From an uncultured Carboxylicivirga sp. (GTDB taxonomy: Bacteria > Bacteroidota > Bacteroidia > Bacteroidales > Marinilabiliaceae), in contig NZ_OY764327.1 in the NCBI RefSeq assembly GCF_963668385.1, positions 868,001-932,000 of the forward strand: DNA of 64,000 bases. Reading direction: 5' to 3'. The notes under the pieces are model-generated. The model was not told the DNA's origin. It saw only the letters and a list, made by a program, of their open reading frames with translations, and searched no databases. The position numbers and the translations under genes are program-made. Below, in pieces: positions 1 to 8,960 of the stretch (position 1 is the stretch's first letter; each line of letters starts with the position of its first letter).

Positions 1-54
1 TAGCAAGGAATTTCTCCATTTATAATGCGGGTAAAAATGGTTGACATGATAATT

Positions 55-525
55 TTATAATGAAATTTCAACTACTTCAAATGTCATTAATCCTGATGGC
101 ACTTTGATCTCAACCTGATCACCCACTTTCTTACCCAATAAACCTTTGGCAATAGGTGTTTCAATTGATATTTTACCTTGTTTAAGGTTCGCTTCGCTCT
201 CAGGAACTAAAGTATAAGTCATACTAGCATTATTCTTAAGGTTTTTGATTTTAACCTTGTTCAATAATTGCACTTTAGATGTATCCAACTTCGATTCATC
301 TAATATACGACTATTGGCAATCGTATCCTTTAATTTAGCTATACGCATTTCCAACAAACCTTGTGCCTCTTTGGCTGCATCGTACTCTGCATTCTCCGAT
401 AAATCACCTTTATCTCTTGCTTCTGCAATTTGTTTAGAAATAGATGGACGTTCTACAGTTTCTAACTGGTGCAACTCTTCTTTAAGTTTCTTTAAACCTG
501 ATTCGGTTACATATTGTATTGACAT
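55..525 (-). CDS. greA: Transcription elongation factor GreA
   Basis: GreA binds in the secondary channel of RNA polymerase and stimulates cleavage of backtracked transcripts. The 156-residue length is normal for the family. Residues 1-75 form the charged antiparallel coiled coil, with the acidic tip around LSENAEYDAAKE (about 42-53), and the rest is the FKBP-like C-terminal domain ending in a beta-rich segment. The ATG is the first in frame, 70-80 bases downstream of a good Bacteroidota promoter. It appears monocistronic. The identification rests on end-to-end recognisable family sequence. Confidence 0.96.
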   Translation of the reverse strand: MSIQYVTESGLKKLKEELHQLETVERPSISKQIAEARDKGDLSENAEYDAAKEAQGLLEMRIAKLKDTIANSRILDESKLDTSKVQLLNKVKIKNLKNNASMTYTLVPESEANLKQGKISIETPIAKGLLGKKVGDQVEIKVPSGLMTFEVVEISL

Positions 526-601
526 GTTTTCTCTTTTTTTAAAGTTTTCAGTGTTACCTAAAAAAACAAAAGAATCCTGAACACCTCAGAACTCTTTCGT
601 G

Positions 602-633
602 CAAATATACGAAAGTTTTAACTCAACTACAAA
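602..633 (-). promoter_or_regulatory. Promoter of greA (Bacteroidota -33/-7 type)
   Basis: On the minus strand TTTG (630-633) is followed after 20 bases by TATATTTG (602-609). This matches the TTTG/TAnnTTTG pattern of the primary sigma factor of this phylum. Transcription would start near 595, leaving a leader of about 70 nt. Confidence 0.65.
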
Positions 634-683
634 TTAAAATAATTATGACAACGGCTTAACAAGCTGCTAAATAGAATATTCCA

Positions 684-1100
684 TCAATAGGGTCGATTCA
701 GTATTTCGGAATAGATAACTGCTTTTCGCATATCTATTTCTTCCAAATCAAATACAAATCCATCATGTTCTTCTTCAGTTTCGATAACTTCTAACGGTTT
801 TGTACTTTTCCTATCCAGGCTTGGTCGGTTAATAGGTTTAACAATTGGTTTAGTAACAGACTTTACCTCAACCTTTGGTTTTTCAAACACAGGTTGTGGT
901 TGTGGCGCCTTGGGTTTGGAAAACATTTCTCTTAATTCCTCCATCAAAGGTTCCTCCTCGTCCATTGGATCATACGGATTTTCTGCATTAGAATTTGGTT
1001 TTGGTACATTATTTTTCGCTTGTTGTGCTTTACGAATTACGCTAAAAACCAAAGCCCCTAACATCACCAAAATATAAAGTATATCACCAAAATCTTCCAT
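684..1100 (-). CDS. Single-pass membrane protein of unknown function
   Basis: I do not recognise a named family. The 138-aa protein begins with one hydrophobic helix (about residues 6-24) followed by a basic stop-transfer stretch (RKAQQAK). The remainder is a low-complexity, Pro/Lys/Glu-rich linker ending in an acidic segment, FDLEEIDMRKAVIYSEILNRPY, which is similar in type to C-terminal tails I have seen in Bacteroidota hypothetical proteins. It is probably anchored with its tail in the cytoplasm. It stands alone between greA and a divergently transcribed Rieske-like gene, so context gives no function. Confidence 0.75.
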   Translation of the reverse strand: MEDFGDILYILVMLGALVFSVIRKAQQAKNNVPKPNSNAENPYDPMDEEEPLMEELREMFSKPKAPQPQPVFEKPKVEVKSVTKPIVKPINRPSLDRKSTKPLEVIETEEEHDGFVFDLEEIDMRKAVIYSEILNRPY

Positions 1101-1262
1101 CTCTTTAATTTTAAAAATCCAATACTATCTTACAAACACAATCTATTCTATAAAGATACTTAATTATCCTTATCTAATATAAATTAAAACTCATTAATTA
1201 AGCATAACTCTAAAAAACTTTAAAAGTTAACTGATAACCACTTATACATTCACAATTATTTA

Positions 1263-1290
1263 TTGATTTGTAGCATAAATCGTAAATTTG
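1263..1290 (+). promoter_or_regulatory. Promoter of the Rieske-like lipoprotein gene
   Basis: TTG (1263-1265), 17 bases, then TAAATTTG (1283-1290), an exact fit to TTG-N17-TAnnTTTG. Transcription should begin near 1297. This rules out the in-frame TTG at 1263 as the translation start and supports the ATG at 1323. Confidence 0.65.
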
Positions 1291-1322
1291 TACGTTATAT
1301 CTCTTATAAAGGAAAGTATAGA

Positions 1323-1760
1323 ATGAAAAAGTTCTGGTTAGTTACCCTGCTTATTATTGCCACAATGGCATGTACTAAAGATTCGTATAACCCTATACCA
1401 AATGTGTCGTTTAGGGGTACAATAAACCTTGATCTGCCTCAATACAATTACAGCTCGTTTACCATATTACGAGCCACCACTGGTCAAACATTTGGTAACA
1501 ATGGTGTGGTTGTATACTGGATACCCAATACAGATGCATACGCTTATGATTTAATGTGTCCACACGAACATGAAGCGCCTGGATATTTTTATACTAAACT
1601 TGAGAAAAAAGGTGATGACGAGGTTGTTTGTCCCCAATGTGGAACTCACTATAATTTACTTGCGAACGGTGCTCCAACTGAAGGTCCGTCACAATATCCT
1701 TTACGACAATACACAACTTACCTAAACGGTTCTTCACTTACAATTTCCAACGGATATTAA
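1323..1760 (+). CDS. Rieske [2Fe-2S]-like lipoprotein
   Basis: The 145-aa product has a lipoprotein signal (MKKFWLVTLLIIATMAC, lipid-attachment Cys at residue 17). The mature part carries CPHEHE followed by CPQCGTHY, giving the Rieske pattern CxH...CxxH if the second Cys of the latter motif is the ligand; the extra Cys is a local variation. It is probably a small electron-transfer or structural Rieske protein on the periplasmic face of a membrane. Similar short Rieske-like lipoproteins occur widely in Bacteroidota, with no defined partner known to me. No redox partner gene lies nearby. The start was chosen over an upstream TTG because the promoter lies between them. Confidence 0.8.
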   Translation: MKKFWLVTLLIIATMACTKDSYNPIPNVSFRGTINLDLPQYNYSSFTILRATTGQTFGNNGVVVYWIPNTDAYAYDLMCPHEHEAPGYFYTKLEKKGDDEVVCPQCGTHYNLLANGAPTEGPSQYPLRQYTTYLNGSSLTISNGY

Positions 1761-1802
1761 AGAAAAACGGCCTCTAAGCAGCTTTCATAAATCTTATATA
1801 GA

Positions 1803-2340
1803 TTATTAATATCAGTGGTAATCTGGCTTAAATAGTATCAGTACATATATCTAAATAAGTTGCTTGCACATATCTTAAACGTGTTAATTCAATACCCTAT
1901 TTAGCTAGATGTAATCAAAGCACTTCTTTATCTGGACATTTTGGCAAAGTGTATACTCCCACATGGTAATCGTTTTACCATAATTCTAATTGAGCCAACG
2001 TTTGACTGGTAAAGAAATTACTCATCACACAACTCGTATAACCAGTTGTAATAGTGCACATTACCAGACGATAGCGAGATAATAAAATGATCTATATCCA
2101 TTACGGAAACAGAATTGAACAACCTAAGGTTTTATATTAAATTCTTCAATATCAGGAAAATTCTCTTAGTTCTCAGATTCAATTTCATGATAGAAGTGCC
2201 CCATATTACAAACAATTGCCTGATCTTTCATATCTTCCAAATGTTCAATACAGATAATATTATTACCTGTAGTAATTACATCCTTATCACTTTTAGCTAC
2301 AAAATTTTAACTAAAGTCACTTCGAGTTCATCCATCAGCC
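1803..2340 (-). pseudogene. Decayed partial copy of ahcY (3' part)
   Basis: This stretch is a degraded second copy of the 3' portion of the intact ahcY gene just downstream, in the same orientation. Long blocks match with few indels; for example 1874 onward aligns with 2711 onward at a constant offset of 837. Reading the minus strand in the ahcY frame gives [15 protein letters not shown], stop, [12 protein letters not shown], then further in-frame stops, against [28 protein letters not shown] in the intact enzyme. The match is clear from about 1840 to 2300 and fades towards both ends; similarity may continue to about 2390. No start and no complete reading frame remain. Divergence is large, so the copy is old. 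Confidence 0.85.
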
Positions 2341-2583
2341 TATTACTTAACGGGATGGACTTATATATGAATGCTGTTAACAACCATATAAGTTTGCTAA
2401 AAACTCAATTATATGTTATAGTTAACTCTTATTTTCTTCGTATTAATTTCAATATCAATCGAATTTAATATGTATTTACTTTGAGTTTAGTATGTGTTTA
2501 ATATGACTTTATCAAGATTCCAATACGACTTTTTACCGATTCGAATCAAAACGATGCACGTATGGATTTCGAAAAACTAAGAC

Positions 2584-2622
2584 ATAAAAAAGAGGATGTC
2601 TAAAAGCTAGGCATCCTCTTCG
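2584..2622 (-). terminator. Rho-independent terminator of ahcY
   Basis: AGAGGATG (2591-2598) pairs with CATCCTCT (2612-2619). On the minus strand the hairpin is followed by a run of T (the A run at about 2586-2591). It lies just after the ahcY stop codon. Confidence 0.85.
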
Positions 2623-2640
2623 ATATATTTTCTTCGTAGT

Positions 2641-4062
2641 TTAGTATCTATAATGATCAGGCTTATATGGTCCATCAGCACTGATACCTAGATAAGCAGC
2701 TTGCTCATCGCTTAAACGTGTTAATTTAACACCTAATTTAGCAAGATGTAAACGAGCCACTTCCTCATCCAAATGTTTTGGTAAAGTGTATACACCTACT
2801 TCGTAGTCGTTTTGCCATAATTCTAACTGAGCCAATGTTTGGTTAGTAAATGAATTACTCATCACAAAACTAGGGTGACCGGTTGCATTACCTAAGTTTA
2901 CCAAGCGACCGCGAGATAATAAAATAATGCTATGTCCGTCAGGGAAACGGAATTGATCTACCTGAGGCTTAATATTAATTTCTTCAATTCCGGGGAAATT
3001 CTCTAGTTTCTCAACTTGAATTTCATTATCAAAGTGACCAATATTACAAACAATTGCTTGATCTTTCATACCCTCCATGTGGTCAATTCGGATAATATCT
3101 TTGTTACCTGTGGTAGTTACATAAATATCACCTTCTGCTAATGCATCCTCTACTGTTGATACTTCGTATCCTTCCATGGCTGCTTGCAATGCACAAATAG
3201 GATCAATTTCGGTAACAATAACACGAGCACCGAAACCACGCATACTTTGCGCACATCCTTTACCAACATCACCATATCCGCAAACAACAACTGTTTTACC
3301 AGCAACCATTACATCGGTACCACGCTTAATTCCATCAGCTAAACTCTCGCGACAGCCGTATAGATTATCGAATTTTGATTTAGTAACCGAGTCGTTTACA
3401 TTAATAGCAGGGAACAACAATTCGCCTTTCTCCATCATTTGATACAAACGGTGAACTCCTGTTGTAGTTTCTTCACTAACCCCCTTAAGACCTTTAGCTA
3501 CATTGGCCCAACGTTGAGGATCTGCTGCAAAAGTACGATTTACCAACGCCATCAATTCTCTAAAATCTTCACCTTCGTTGCTATAATCAGCAGATAAAAT
3601 AGAAGCATCATCCAAAGCCTGAGCCCCTTTATGAATCATTAAAGTAGCATCACCTCCATCATCAACAATCAAATCTGGGCCTTGTCCATTACCAAAATCC
3701 AAAGCGCGTTCGGTACACCACCAATATTCAGCTAAAGTTTCACCTTTCCAGGCAAACACCGGAACACCTGCTTGAGCAATAGCAGCAGCTGCGTGATCTT
3801 GCGTACTATAAATATTACAGCTACACCATCTAACCGTTGCACCTAATTCAACCAATGTTTCGATTAACACAGCTGTTTGAATGGTCATATGTAACGATCC
3901 CATTACACGAGCACCTTTCAAAGGTTTTTCTGCGCCATATTTTGCACGAAGTGCCATTAAGCCAGGCATTTCTTTTTCTGCTATTTCAATTTCTTTACGG
4001 CCATAATCAGCCTGACTAAGGTCGGCTACCTTAAAGTCTTTATCTGTTAAATTTTCTGCCAT
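2641..4062 (-). CDS. ahcY: Adenosylhomocysteinase
   Basis: The enzyme reversibly splits S-adenosylhomocysteine to adenosine and homocysteine in the cytoplasm, clearing the product inhibitor of methyltransferases. The 473-aa length fits the bacterial form carrying the extra insertion. Visible motifs are the substrate region [15 protein letters not shown] near residue 55, the NAD-binding [10 protein letters not shown] in the centre, GHFDNEI, and the conserved C-terminus KPDHYRY, whose Lys and Tyr reach into the neighbouring subunit's NAD site. It is a single-gene unit with its own -7 element (4082-4089) and terminator. A mutated copy of its 3' part lies immediately downstream. Confidence 0.97.
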   Translation of the reverse strand: MAENLTDKDFKVADLSQADYGRKEIEIAEKEMPGLMALRAKYGAEKPLKGARVMGSLHMTIQTAVLIETLVELGATVRWCSCNIYSTQDHAAAAIAQAGVPVFAWKGETLAEYWWCTERALDFGNGQGPDLIVDDGGDATLMIHKGAQALDDASILSADYSNEGEDFRELMALVNRTFAADPQRWANVAKGLKGVSEETTTGVHRLYQMMEKGELLFPAINVNDSVTKSKFDNLYGCRESLADGIKRGTDVMVAGKTVVVCGYGDVGKGCAQSMRGFGARVIVTEIDPICALQAAMEGYEVSTVEDALAEGDIYVTTTGNKDIIRIDHMEGMKDQAIVCNIGHFDNEIQVEKLENFPGIEEINIKPQVDQFRFPDGHSIILLSRGRLVNLGNATGHPSFVMSNSFTNQTLAQLELWQNDYEVGVYTLPKHLDEEVARLHLAKLGVKLTRLSDEQAAYLGISADGPYKPDHYRY

Positions 4063-4081
4063 TTCTCTGCTTTTAAGACTG

Positions 4082-4089
4082 CAAAACTA
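4082..4089 (-). promoter_or_regulatory. -7 element of the ahcY promoter
   Basis: TAGTTTTG on the minus strand matches TAnnTTTG, 20 bases before the ahcY ATG. I see no clear -33 TTG at normal spacing, so this is weaker than the best promoters in the window. The leader would be very short. Confidence 0.45.
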
Positions 4090-4148
4090 CAAATAATTAT
4101 TAATTAATTATTTATAAATAAATCAAGAAGCCCATGTGGCTTGGGAGC

Positions 4149-5093
4149 TTAATCGATATCTAGTTTATCTACAATTAAACGGATAGATTGTTCATCTCTT
4201 TTCAGTTGTTCGATAAGGGCTTCTACATTCTCGAATTTCATTTCGTTACGAACCCGCTGAAGGAACTCAACCTGAATCTCTTCGGAATAAATATCGCGGT
4301 TAAAATCAAAAATATGAACTTCTAAAGAGCGGTGATCAACATTATGATTCACGGTTGGTCGAAATCCAATATTAAGCATACCTCCGTACTTTTTACCTTC
4401 GACATGAACCGAACAAGCATAAACTCCATCAGGTGGTATCAACTTAAAAGACTCGTTTACCTCGATATTAGCAGTAGGATAACCAATACGCCTACCTAAT
4501 TGCTGACCTCCCATTACTCTACCGCTTAACAAATAATGATATCCTAAAATTTGATTTGCCTTTTGGATATCTCCATGCAACAGGTGATTTCGAATATCGG
4601 TTGAACTAGTTTTTAACCCTGCGGTTTCAACAGCTTCTACACGTGAAATTCCAAAATTATATTTTTCAGCTAACTCAATATATTTTTCAAAACGTGATTC
4701 TCGATCTTTCCCAAATCGATGATTATAACCCATCAGTAAATGATGAATCCCTATTTTATCAACCAAAAACTGCTTAACAAACTCTTCACTGGTATGATTA
4801 GCCAATTCTTTAGTAAAAGGGATGAGCAAAAGATGATCGATACCTAACTGGCTAAATAAAATAGTTCTTTCTTCGGGGGAAGTAAGAAAGCGAAGATTTT
4901 CTTTATCCTGATTTAGCACCATACGTGGATGAGGCCAAAATGTAATTACCACAGCTTCTCCATTTAGTAACTTGGCTTTTTCAACTAATTGAGCAAGTAG
5001 TTGCCTGTGTCCTGTATGCACCCCATCAAACATACCAATTGTTACAACCGGATGCTTAGCTTTAAATGTTGATAAATCAGAATGAACTTTCAC
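4149..5093 (-). CDS. ribF: Bifunctional riboflavin kinase / FMN adenylyltransferase
   Basis: RibF phosphorylates riboflavin to FMN and adenylylates FMN to FAD. The N-terminal adenylyltransferase domain shows TIGMFDGVHTGHR (nucleotidyltransferase GxFDGVHxGH motif) and later YNHRFGKDR and TSSTDIR; the C-terminal flavokinase domain shows GRRIGYPTANIE and GVYAC. I start at the GTG at 5093 (MKVHSDLSTF...), which gives about 314 aa and puts the nucleotidyltransferase motif at the usual distance from the N-terminus. The open frame continues to a TTG at 5111, which cannot be excluded. It lies between ahcY and the LytTR regulator gene with no evident operon partner. Confidence 0.93.
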   Translation of the reverse strand: MKVHSDLSTFKAKHPVVTIGMFDGVHTGHRQLLAQLVEKAKLLNGEAVVITFWPHPRMVLNQDKENLRFLTSPEERTILFSQLGIDHLLLIPFTKELANHTSEEFVKQFLVDKIGIHHLLMGYNHRFGKDRESRFEKYIELAEKYNFGISRVEAVETAGLKTSSTDIRNHLLHGDIQKANQILGYHYLLSGRVMGGQQLGRRIGYPTANIEVNESFKLIPPDGVYACSVHVEGKKYGGMLNIGFRPTVNHNVDHRSLEVHIFDFNRDIYSEEIQVEFLQRVRNEMKFENVEALIEQLKRDEQSIRLIVDKLDID

Positions 5094-5174
5094 TTCGTTA
5101 ATTTTGCACAAAAATAGAAAAAAACGGCGGCAAGCATCAAGGTTTATTGCATTGATATACCTGACGTCTTTTAT

Positions 5175-5921
5175 TTAGAAATCAAGAATCTCTTTAAGTT
5201 TCTTATATCCTGTTCGGCTGACACGCAGTTTACAATTACTATTTATCACCGCCAACTGAGTGTCTTTATTATACGGCTCGAGTTGTTTTATTTTTTCAGC
5301 ATTAACCAGATAACTTCTATGAATACGAATAAACCTATCAGGTAAATGATCTTCGAAATACTGCATTGTTTTTGATTTTAAATAATGAGTTGTACTTGTA
5401 TAAATCATTACATAATCATCCTGGGCTTCGAGATATAAAATATCATTTAACAAAACTACTTCTAACTTATTCCCATTTTTTACTACAATACGTTCTAACT
5501 TGTCGTCAGATTGCTCACGCAAAACCTCAATTTGCTTTTGATTTGAATCTTCTCCATCATCTAATTTCTGTAAAATTTTTTGAACAGCATCATTAAAACG
5601 CTTTTCATTAAATGGCTTTAAGAGATAATCTACAGCATTTAGTTCAAAGGCTTTTAATGCATACTGATCGTATGCTGTAGTAAACACAACCTGTACAGGT
5701 TCATCAATCACCTCCATCAATTCAAGTCCGGTTACTTTGGGCATTTGAATGTCGAGAAACATAAGATCTGGTTTATGTTCCTTTACTGCCTTAAGAGCTT
5801 CGAAACCATTGGCACATTCTTCAATCACCTCAATATTTTCAAATGATTTCAAATAAGCACGTACAATCCCACGAGCAAGAGGCTCATCATCTACAATCAA
5901 TGCTTTGTATTTTTTATTCAT
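5175..5921 (-). CDS. LytTR-family response regulator
   Basis: The 248-aa protein has a receiver domain (residues 1-120) with acidic pocket DDE at 11-13, phospho-acceptor Asp57 in FLDIQM, and Lys in KPF near 103. The C-terminal LytTR DNA-binding domain (about 145-248) includes LYLEAQDDYVMIYT and FIRIHRSYLVN. It is expected to bind DNA as the partner of the histidine kinase whose gene ends 17 bp upstream. Its targets are unknown, but the LiaF-like protein encoded at the head of the operon suggests an envelope-related stimulus. Confidence 0.93.
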   Translation of the reverse strand: MNKKYKALIVDDEPLARGIVRAYLKSFENIEVIEECANGFEALKAVKEHKPDLMFLDIQMPKVTGLELMEVIDEPVQVVFTTAYDQYALKAFELNAVDYLLKPFNEKRFNDAVQKILQKLDDGEDSNQKQIEVLREQSDDKLERIVVKNGNKLEVVLLNDILYLEAQDDYVMIYTSTTHYLKSKTMQYFEDHLPDRFIRIHRSYLVNAEKIKQLEPYNKDTQLAVINSNCKLRVSRTGYKKLKEILDF

Positions 5922-5938
5922 AAGATCTGGTTCTTTTT

Positions 5939-6988
5939 TTACGATTGAGGAATCATTATCACCACTTCAAAACATCCCTTTTCTTTGATTATGCTTAATA
6001 AATCTGTTCGCCCATAAATAAGATATAATCTATCTCTAATGTTATTTAAGCCAACACCCTCACCCTTTTTACTTCGTAATGCCTCTTCATCAAAATTATT
6101 AATCACTCTTATTTTTAAAAATCCGTCAAAGCATTCACAATACGTAATTACCTTAACAGGCTCAATGCTTTCGTACACCCCATATTTAACAGCATTTTCG
6201 TAAATTGGTTGAAGCAGCATTACAGGCAATAACATATCCAGACATTGGCTATCTGTATGAGTTGTATACTTCAACCGATCACCAAACCTAACTTTTTCGA
6301 TTTCCATGTATCGATCTACATTACTTAATTCTTCTTTTAGAGGCAATGTTGTTTCTACATTTTTCTTCAAAGAGTATCGAAGGAATTCAGAGAGTTTATT
6401 AATCATTTCTCTGGCATCGTCAGGATTTATAATAGTTAGTGCACTAATACTATTTAAGCTGTTGAATAAAAAATGTGGGTTCATCTGTGATTTCAGAGCC
6501 TTAAATTCAGTTTCGCGTAATAAGGCATTTAAATGATCCTGAGCCCTGTTTTTCTCATCCAGTTCATTAAAAAATTTAAACATATAATACACCAACACAA
6601 ATAGCAAAAACTGAAAAATTCCCACAACCACCCTAATAATATACGATTGATCATCAAACATTAATGCGAATTTATCGGGTGACAATAACAGCTTTAAGAA
6701 GAGTATTCCAATAAGTAACCAAACCACAACAATTACAATTCCTGCAGCCAGAAACTGTGTCACAGTATTTATTAACCCCTTCTCATTATCAACATATAAA
6801 ACAGGATACCAAACACTCAATCCAAAGAAAAACATTAATGAATTAAAAACAACAGCATCCAATAACATTGTCTTTGCATCGATATCAAACGTCAGCCAAT
6901 CAACAAAAACATGAAAAGCAGTAAATAGCAACCATGCAAGAATGTATAATCGAAACACCTTTAATTCGCTTACTATTGGATGTCGCAT
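5939..6988 (-). CDS. LytS-type membrane histidine kinase
   Basis: The 349-aa protein has four predicted membrane helices (about residues 12-30, 45-65, 75-102 and 117-140) and no separate extracellular sensor domain. The kinase core is of the His_kinase (LytS/YehU) type: phospho-acceptor His172 in QMNPHFLFNSLNS, then the catalytic domain with GVGLNNIRDRL. It lies 17 bp before its LytTR regulator and 45 bp after the LiaF-like gene, so all three are probably cotranscribed. The signal is likely to be membrane state or a membrane partner. Confidence 0.92.
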   Translation of the reverse strand: MRHPIVSELKVFRLYILAWLLFTAFHVFVDWLTFDIDAKTMLLDAVVFNSLMFFFGLSVWYPVLYVDNEKGLINTVTQFLAAGIVIVVVWLLIGILFLKLLLSPDKFALMFDDQSYIIRVVVGIFQFLLFVLVYYMFKFFNELDEKNRAQDHLNALLRETEFKALKSQMNPHFLFNSLNSISALTIINPDDAREMINKLSEFLRYSLKKNVETTLPLKEELSNVDRYMEIEKVRFGDRLKYTTHTDSQCLDMLLPVMLLQPIYENAVKYGVYESIEPVKVITYCECFDGFLKIRVINNFDEEALRSKKGEGVGLNNIRDRLYLIYGRTDLLSIIKEKGCFEVVIMIPQS

Positions 6989-7033
6989 CGAATTAATTTA
7001 TAATTAAATGAATTTGTAAAATATAGAATGATT

Positions 7034-7756
7034 CTAGAAATTGCGTAGTTCTCCGCCGCCAAATATAGCAACTCCTTTTATTACCAATATTTTACTTGGA
7101 TCAGTAACGGTTTCGTTATAATAAGTTCGTTTATCGGCAAATCCGCCAAAAATAGAAACTACTTCGGTTTTTACATGCCATCCTCGAGGCACAATTAGCT
7201 TTGCTCCACCAAAAATGGTAACCATCTCAATTAAAGCACCTTCTTCGGACAATTCACATCGTTCAAGATTAATTTCACTACCTCCAAAAATAGCAGTTAT
7301 CTGACCACCTTTAAAATTATTGGATTCAATCTGACTTACTCCTCCTCCAAACACATTTACTTCATCAATCAATTCGCCTTTTGAGGCATGTATCTGACGA
7401 TGTGTATACCTTGATTTTTGTCTAAAGAAAATAGAAATACCAATTATTACAAATAATAAAGGCCAAAAGCGGAAGATGTCGTGAAAATCAACATATGGAA
7501 ATAAGTGAGGAGCCATAAAAAAACCACCAATAGCAAATAAAACAATTGCCCCACTATATTGCCGTTTTAGAAGATTAAAAAAACCAAAGGCAATCAAAAT
7601 CATCGGCCACCTGAAGATTACATCACTTACCTGATATGGCAAAACATCTAAATTGGCTAACAATAAAACCAAACCAGCTACTATAAAGAAAATACCTGTT
7701 GTAGCCCTTTCTGATCTAGGTTTACGCTGTTCAAACCTATTATTAAATTCTTTCAT
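7034..7756 (-). CDS. LiaF-like membrane protein with IFGG repeats
   Basis: The first half of this 240-aa protein holds four closely spaced membrane helices (about residues 18-38, 45-62, 68-85 and 92-110). The second half is a soluble repeat region in which VFGGG, AIFGGSEI, TIFGGAKLIVP, VSIFGG and VAIFGGGEL recur every 20-30 residues, the pattern of the LiaF/YvqF C-terminal beta-roll. In Firmicutes LiaF inhibits a kinase that responds to cell-wall stress. Here it heads an operon with a LytS-type kinase and LytTR regulator, so a comparable regulatory role is a reasonable inference but not shown. Confidence 0.82.
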   Translation of the reverse strand: MKEFNNRFEQRKPRSERATTGIFFIVAGLVLLLANLDVLPYQVSDVIFRWPMILIAFGFFNLLKRQYSGAIVLFAIGGFFMAPHLFPYVDFHDIFRFWPLLFVIIGISIFFRQKSRYTHRQIHASKGELIDEVNVFGGGVSQIESNNFKGGQITAIFGGSEINLERCELSEEGALIEMVTIFGGAKLIVPRGWHVKTEVVSIFGGFADKRTYYNETVTDPSKILVIKGVAIFGGGELRNF

Positions 7757-7921
7757 GATAATTTATTTTTTAATGTTGACACTAAATTATCAGCTTGTTA
7801 CGTTATATGAAATAAGAATTCGGCCAAGTGCGAATTATTCTCGGTGAACAACGAAAGGGGTACAAATATTCTTTCTTTTTACTCGACAATTCATTAATTT
7901 TATTAACCGATTATAATACAC

Positions 7922-8572
7922 ATGGAAACTTTTGACTACCCAAAATCTTCGAACACCCTATCAATTGCAGGACTTGCTCTGTCTGTAATGGCTTTTGTCA
8001 TCGCATTAATTCCCTGTTTTGGTATGGTTGCCTTCATTCCTGCATTACTCAGTTTAGTTTTTGCTTTGATTGGTTTAGCTCACAACGAAAAATACCGAAC
8101 CCCAAAAAGCATAGCAATTGTGGGCATTGTACTTGGTACTACAGCTTTATTAATAGCCGGAGCCTGGTCGGGCATGCTAGCTTCTTTATCAAAAAATGCA
8201 GATGAACGTATTGATAAGCAAGTTGAACGTATTGTTGATAACATCAAAAAAGAACTTCAGGAAGCGGACTTACACATTAGAATTGAAGACCAGGAATTGA
8301 GTGACCAAGAGATTGAACAAATACAGAAAGGAGCTGAAAAAGCCGGTGAGATAGCCAAAGAAATAGCTTCAGGAGTTTTAAAAGGAATACACTCTATTGA
8401 TATTCAATCAAAAAATAAAACCATTACCATCAAGATTCCCAAAGGAGAGTTAAACAAAGATGAATTAAAAGAACTGGAAAAGGAATTGGATGAACTGGAA
8501 AGCGAGATGCAAAATTTAATCAAAGATTTTTCAATTACTCTCGAGATCAAATCCAATGAAGAAAGAAAATAA
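7922..8572 (+). CDS. DUF4190-like membrane protein with charged C-terminal helix
   Basis: The 216-aa product starts with membrane helices at about residues 13-33, 38-56 and 66-85, in the style of DUF4190 proteins. A long, strongly charged Lys/Glu-rich tail (about 95-216) with heptad-like spacing follows and is probably a coiled coil. No catalytic motif is visible. The gene is divergent from the LiaF-like operon and overlaps the next gene by 17 bp, so the two are translated from one mRNA and may act together at the membrane. Function unknown. Confidence 0.78.
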   Translation: METFDYPKSSNTLSIAGLALSVMAFVIALIPCFGMVAFIPALLSLVFALIGLAHNEKYRTPKSIAIVGIVLGTTALLIAGAWSGMLASLSKNADERIDKQVERIVDNIKKELQEADLHIRIEDQELSDQEIEQIQKGAEKAGEIAKEIASGVLKGIHSIDIQSKNKTITIKIPKGELNKDELKELEKELDELESEMQNLIKDFSITLEIKSNEERK

Positions 8573-8960
8573 AATCAACGATTGGAAGATCTTTCAATTC
8601 TTCCTTATAATTGGCTTAAGTTTAGGCTTATTATATCCTCTTGTTAGCTACCGTAGCATTACCGAAATCCATTGTCCATTTAATCATCTTAATGCAAATC
8701 CTTGCCCATCTTGCGGTTTATCCCGAGCCTGGTATCTACTATATAATGGTCATTTTGAAGATGCTTTAGAAGCCAACTCTAACGCCTATAGTTTATTAAT
8801 GTTATTGATTATTCAAATTATCTGGCGTGGATGGATTATTATTAAAGCAACCGAAGGCAAAAACATCATCGTTTGGGATATCATAGTAACATTGTCTTCG
8901 ATTGCATTATTAGCAGGAAATTACTTAAAAGATCTGCTTCACTTTATGAGCTATCACTAA
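8556..8960 (+). CDS. DUF2752 family membrane protein
   Basis: The 134-aa protein has three hydrophobic segments (about residues 14-32, 80-98 and 107-124) and the family's hallmark CPxCGLSRAWYLL at about 49-61, preceded by HCPFNH. DUF2752 proteins are small integral membrane proteins of unknown biochemical role. The start codon lies inside the preceding gene (17-bp overlap), indicating translational coupling with the DUF4190-like protein. Its stop abuts the convergent cobalamin adenosyltransferase gene. Confidence 0.85.
   Translation: MKKENKINDWKIFQFFLIIGLSLGLLYPLVSYRSITEIHCPFNHLNANPCPSCGLSRAWYLLYNGHFEDALEANSNAYSLLMLLIIQIIWRGWIIIKATEGKNIIVWDIIVTLSSIALLAGNYLKDLLHFMSYH

Noticed and set aside
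2115-2468. A 117-codon open frame on the plus strand between the Rieske-like gene and ahcY.
   Set aside because: It runs antisense through the decayed ahcY copy. Its peptide is low-complexity and hydrophobic-mixed with no start signal; the frame is accidental.
4120-4148. Weak hairpin AAGCC/GGCTT after ribF as a terminator or SAH riboswitch.
   Set aside because: The stem is only five bases, with no proper T run, and the leader of ahcY is too short for a riboswitch if the -7 element is used.
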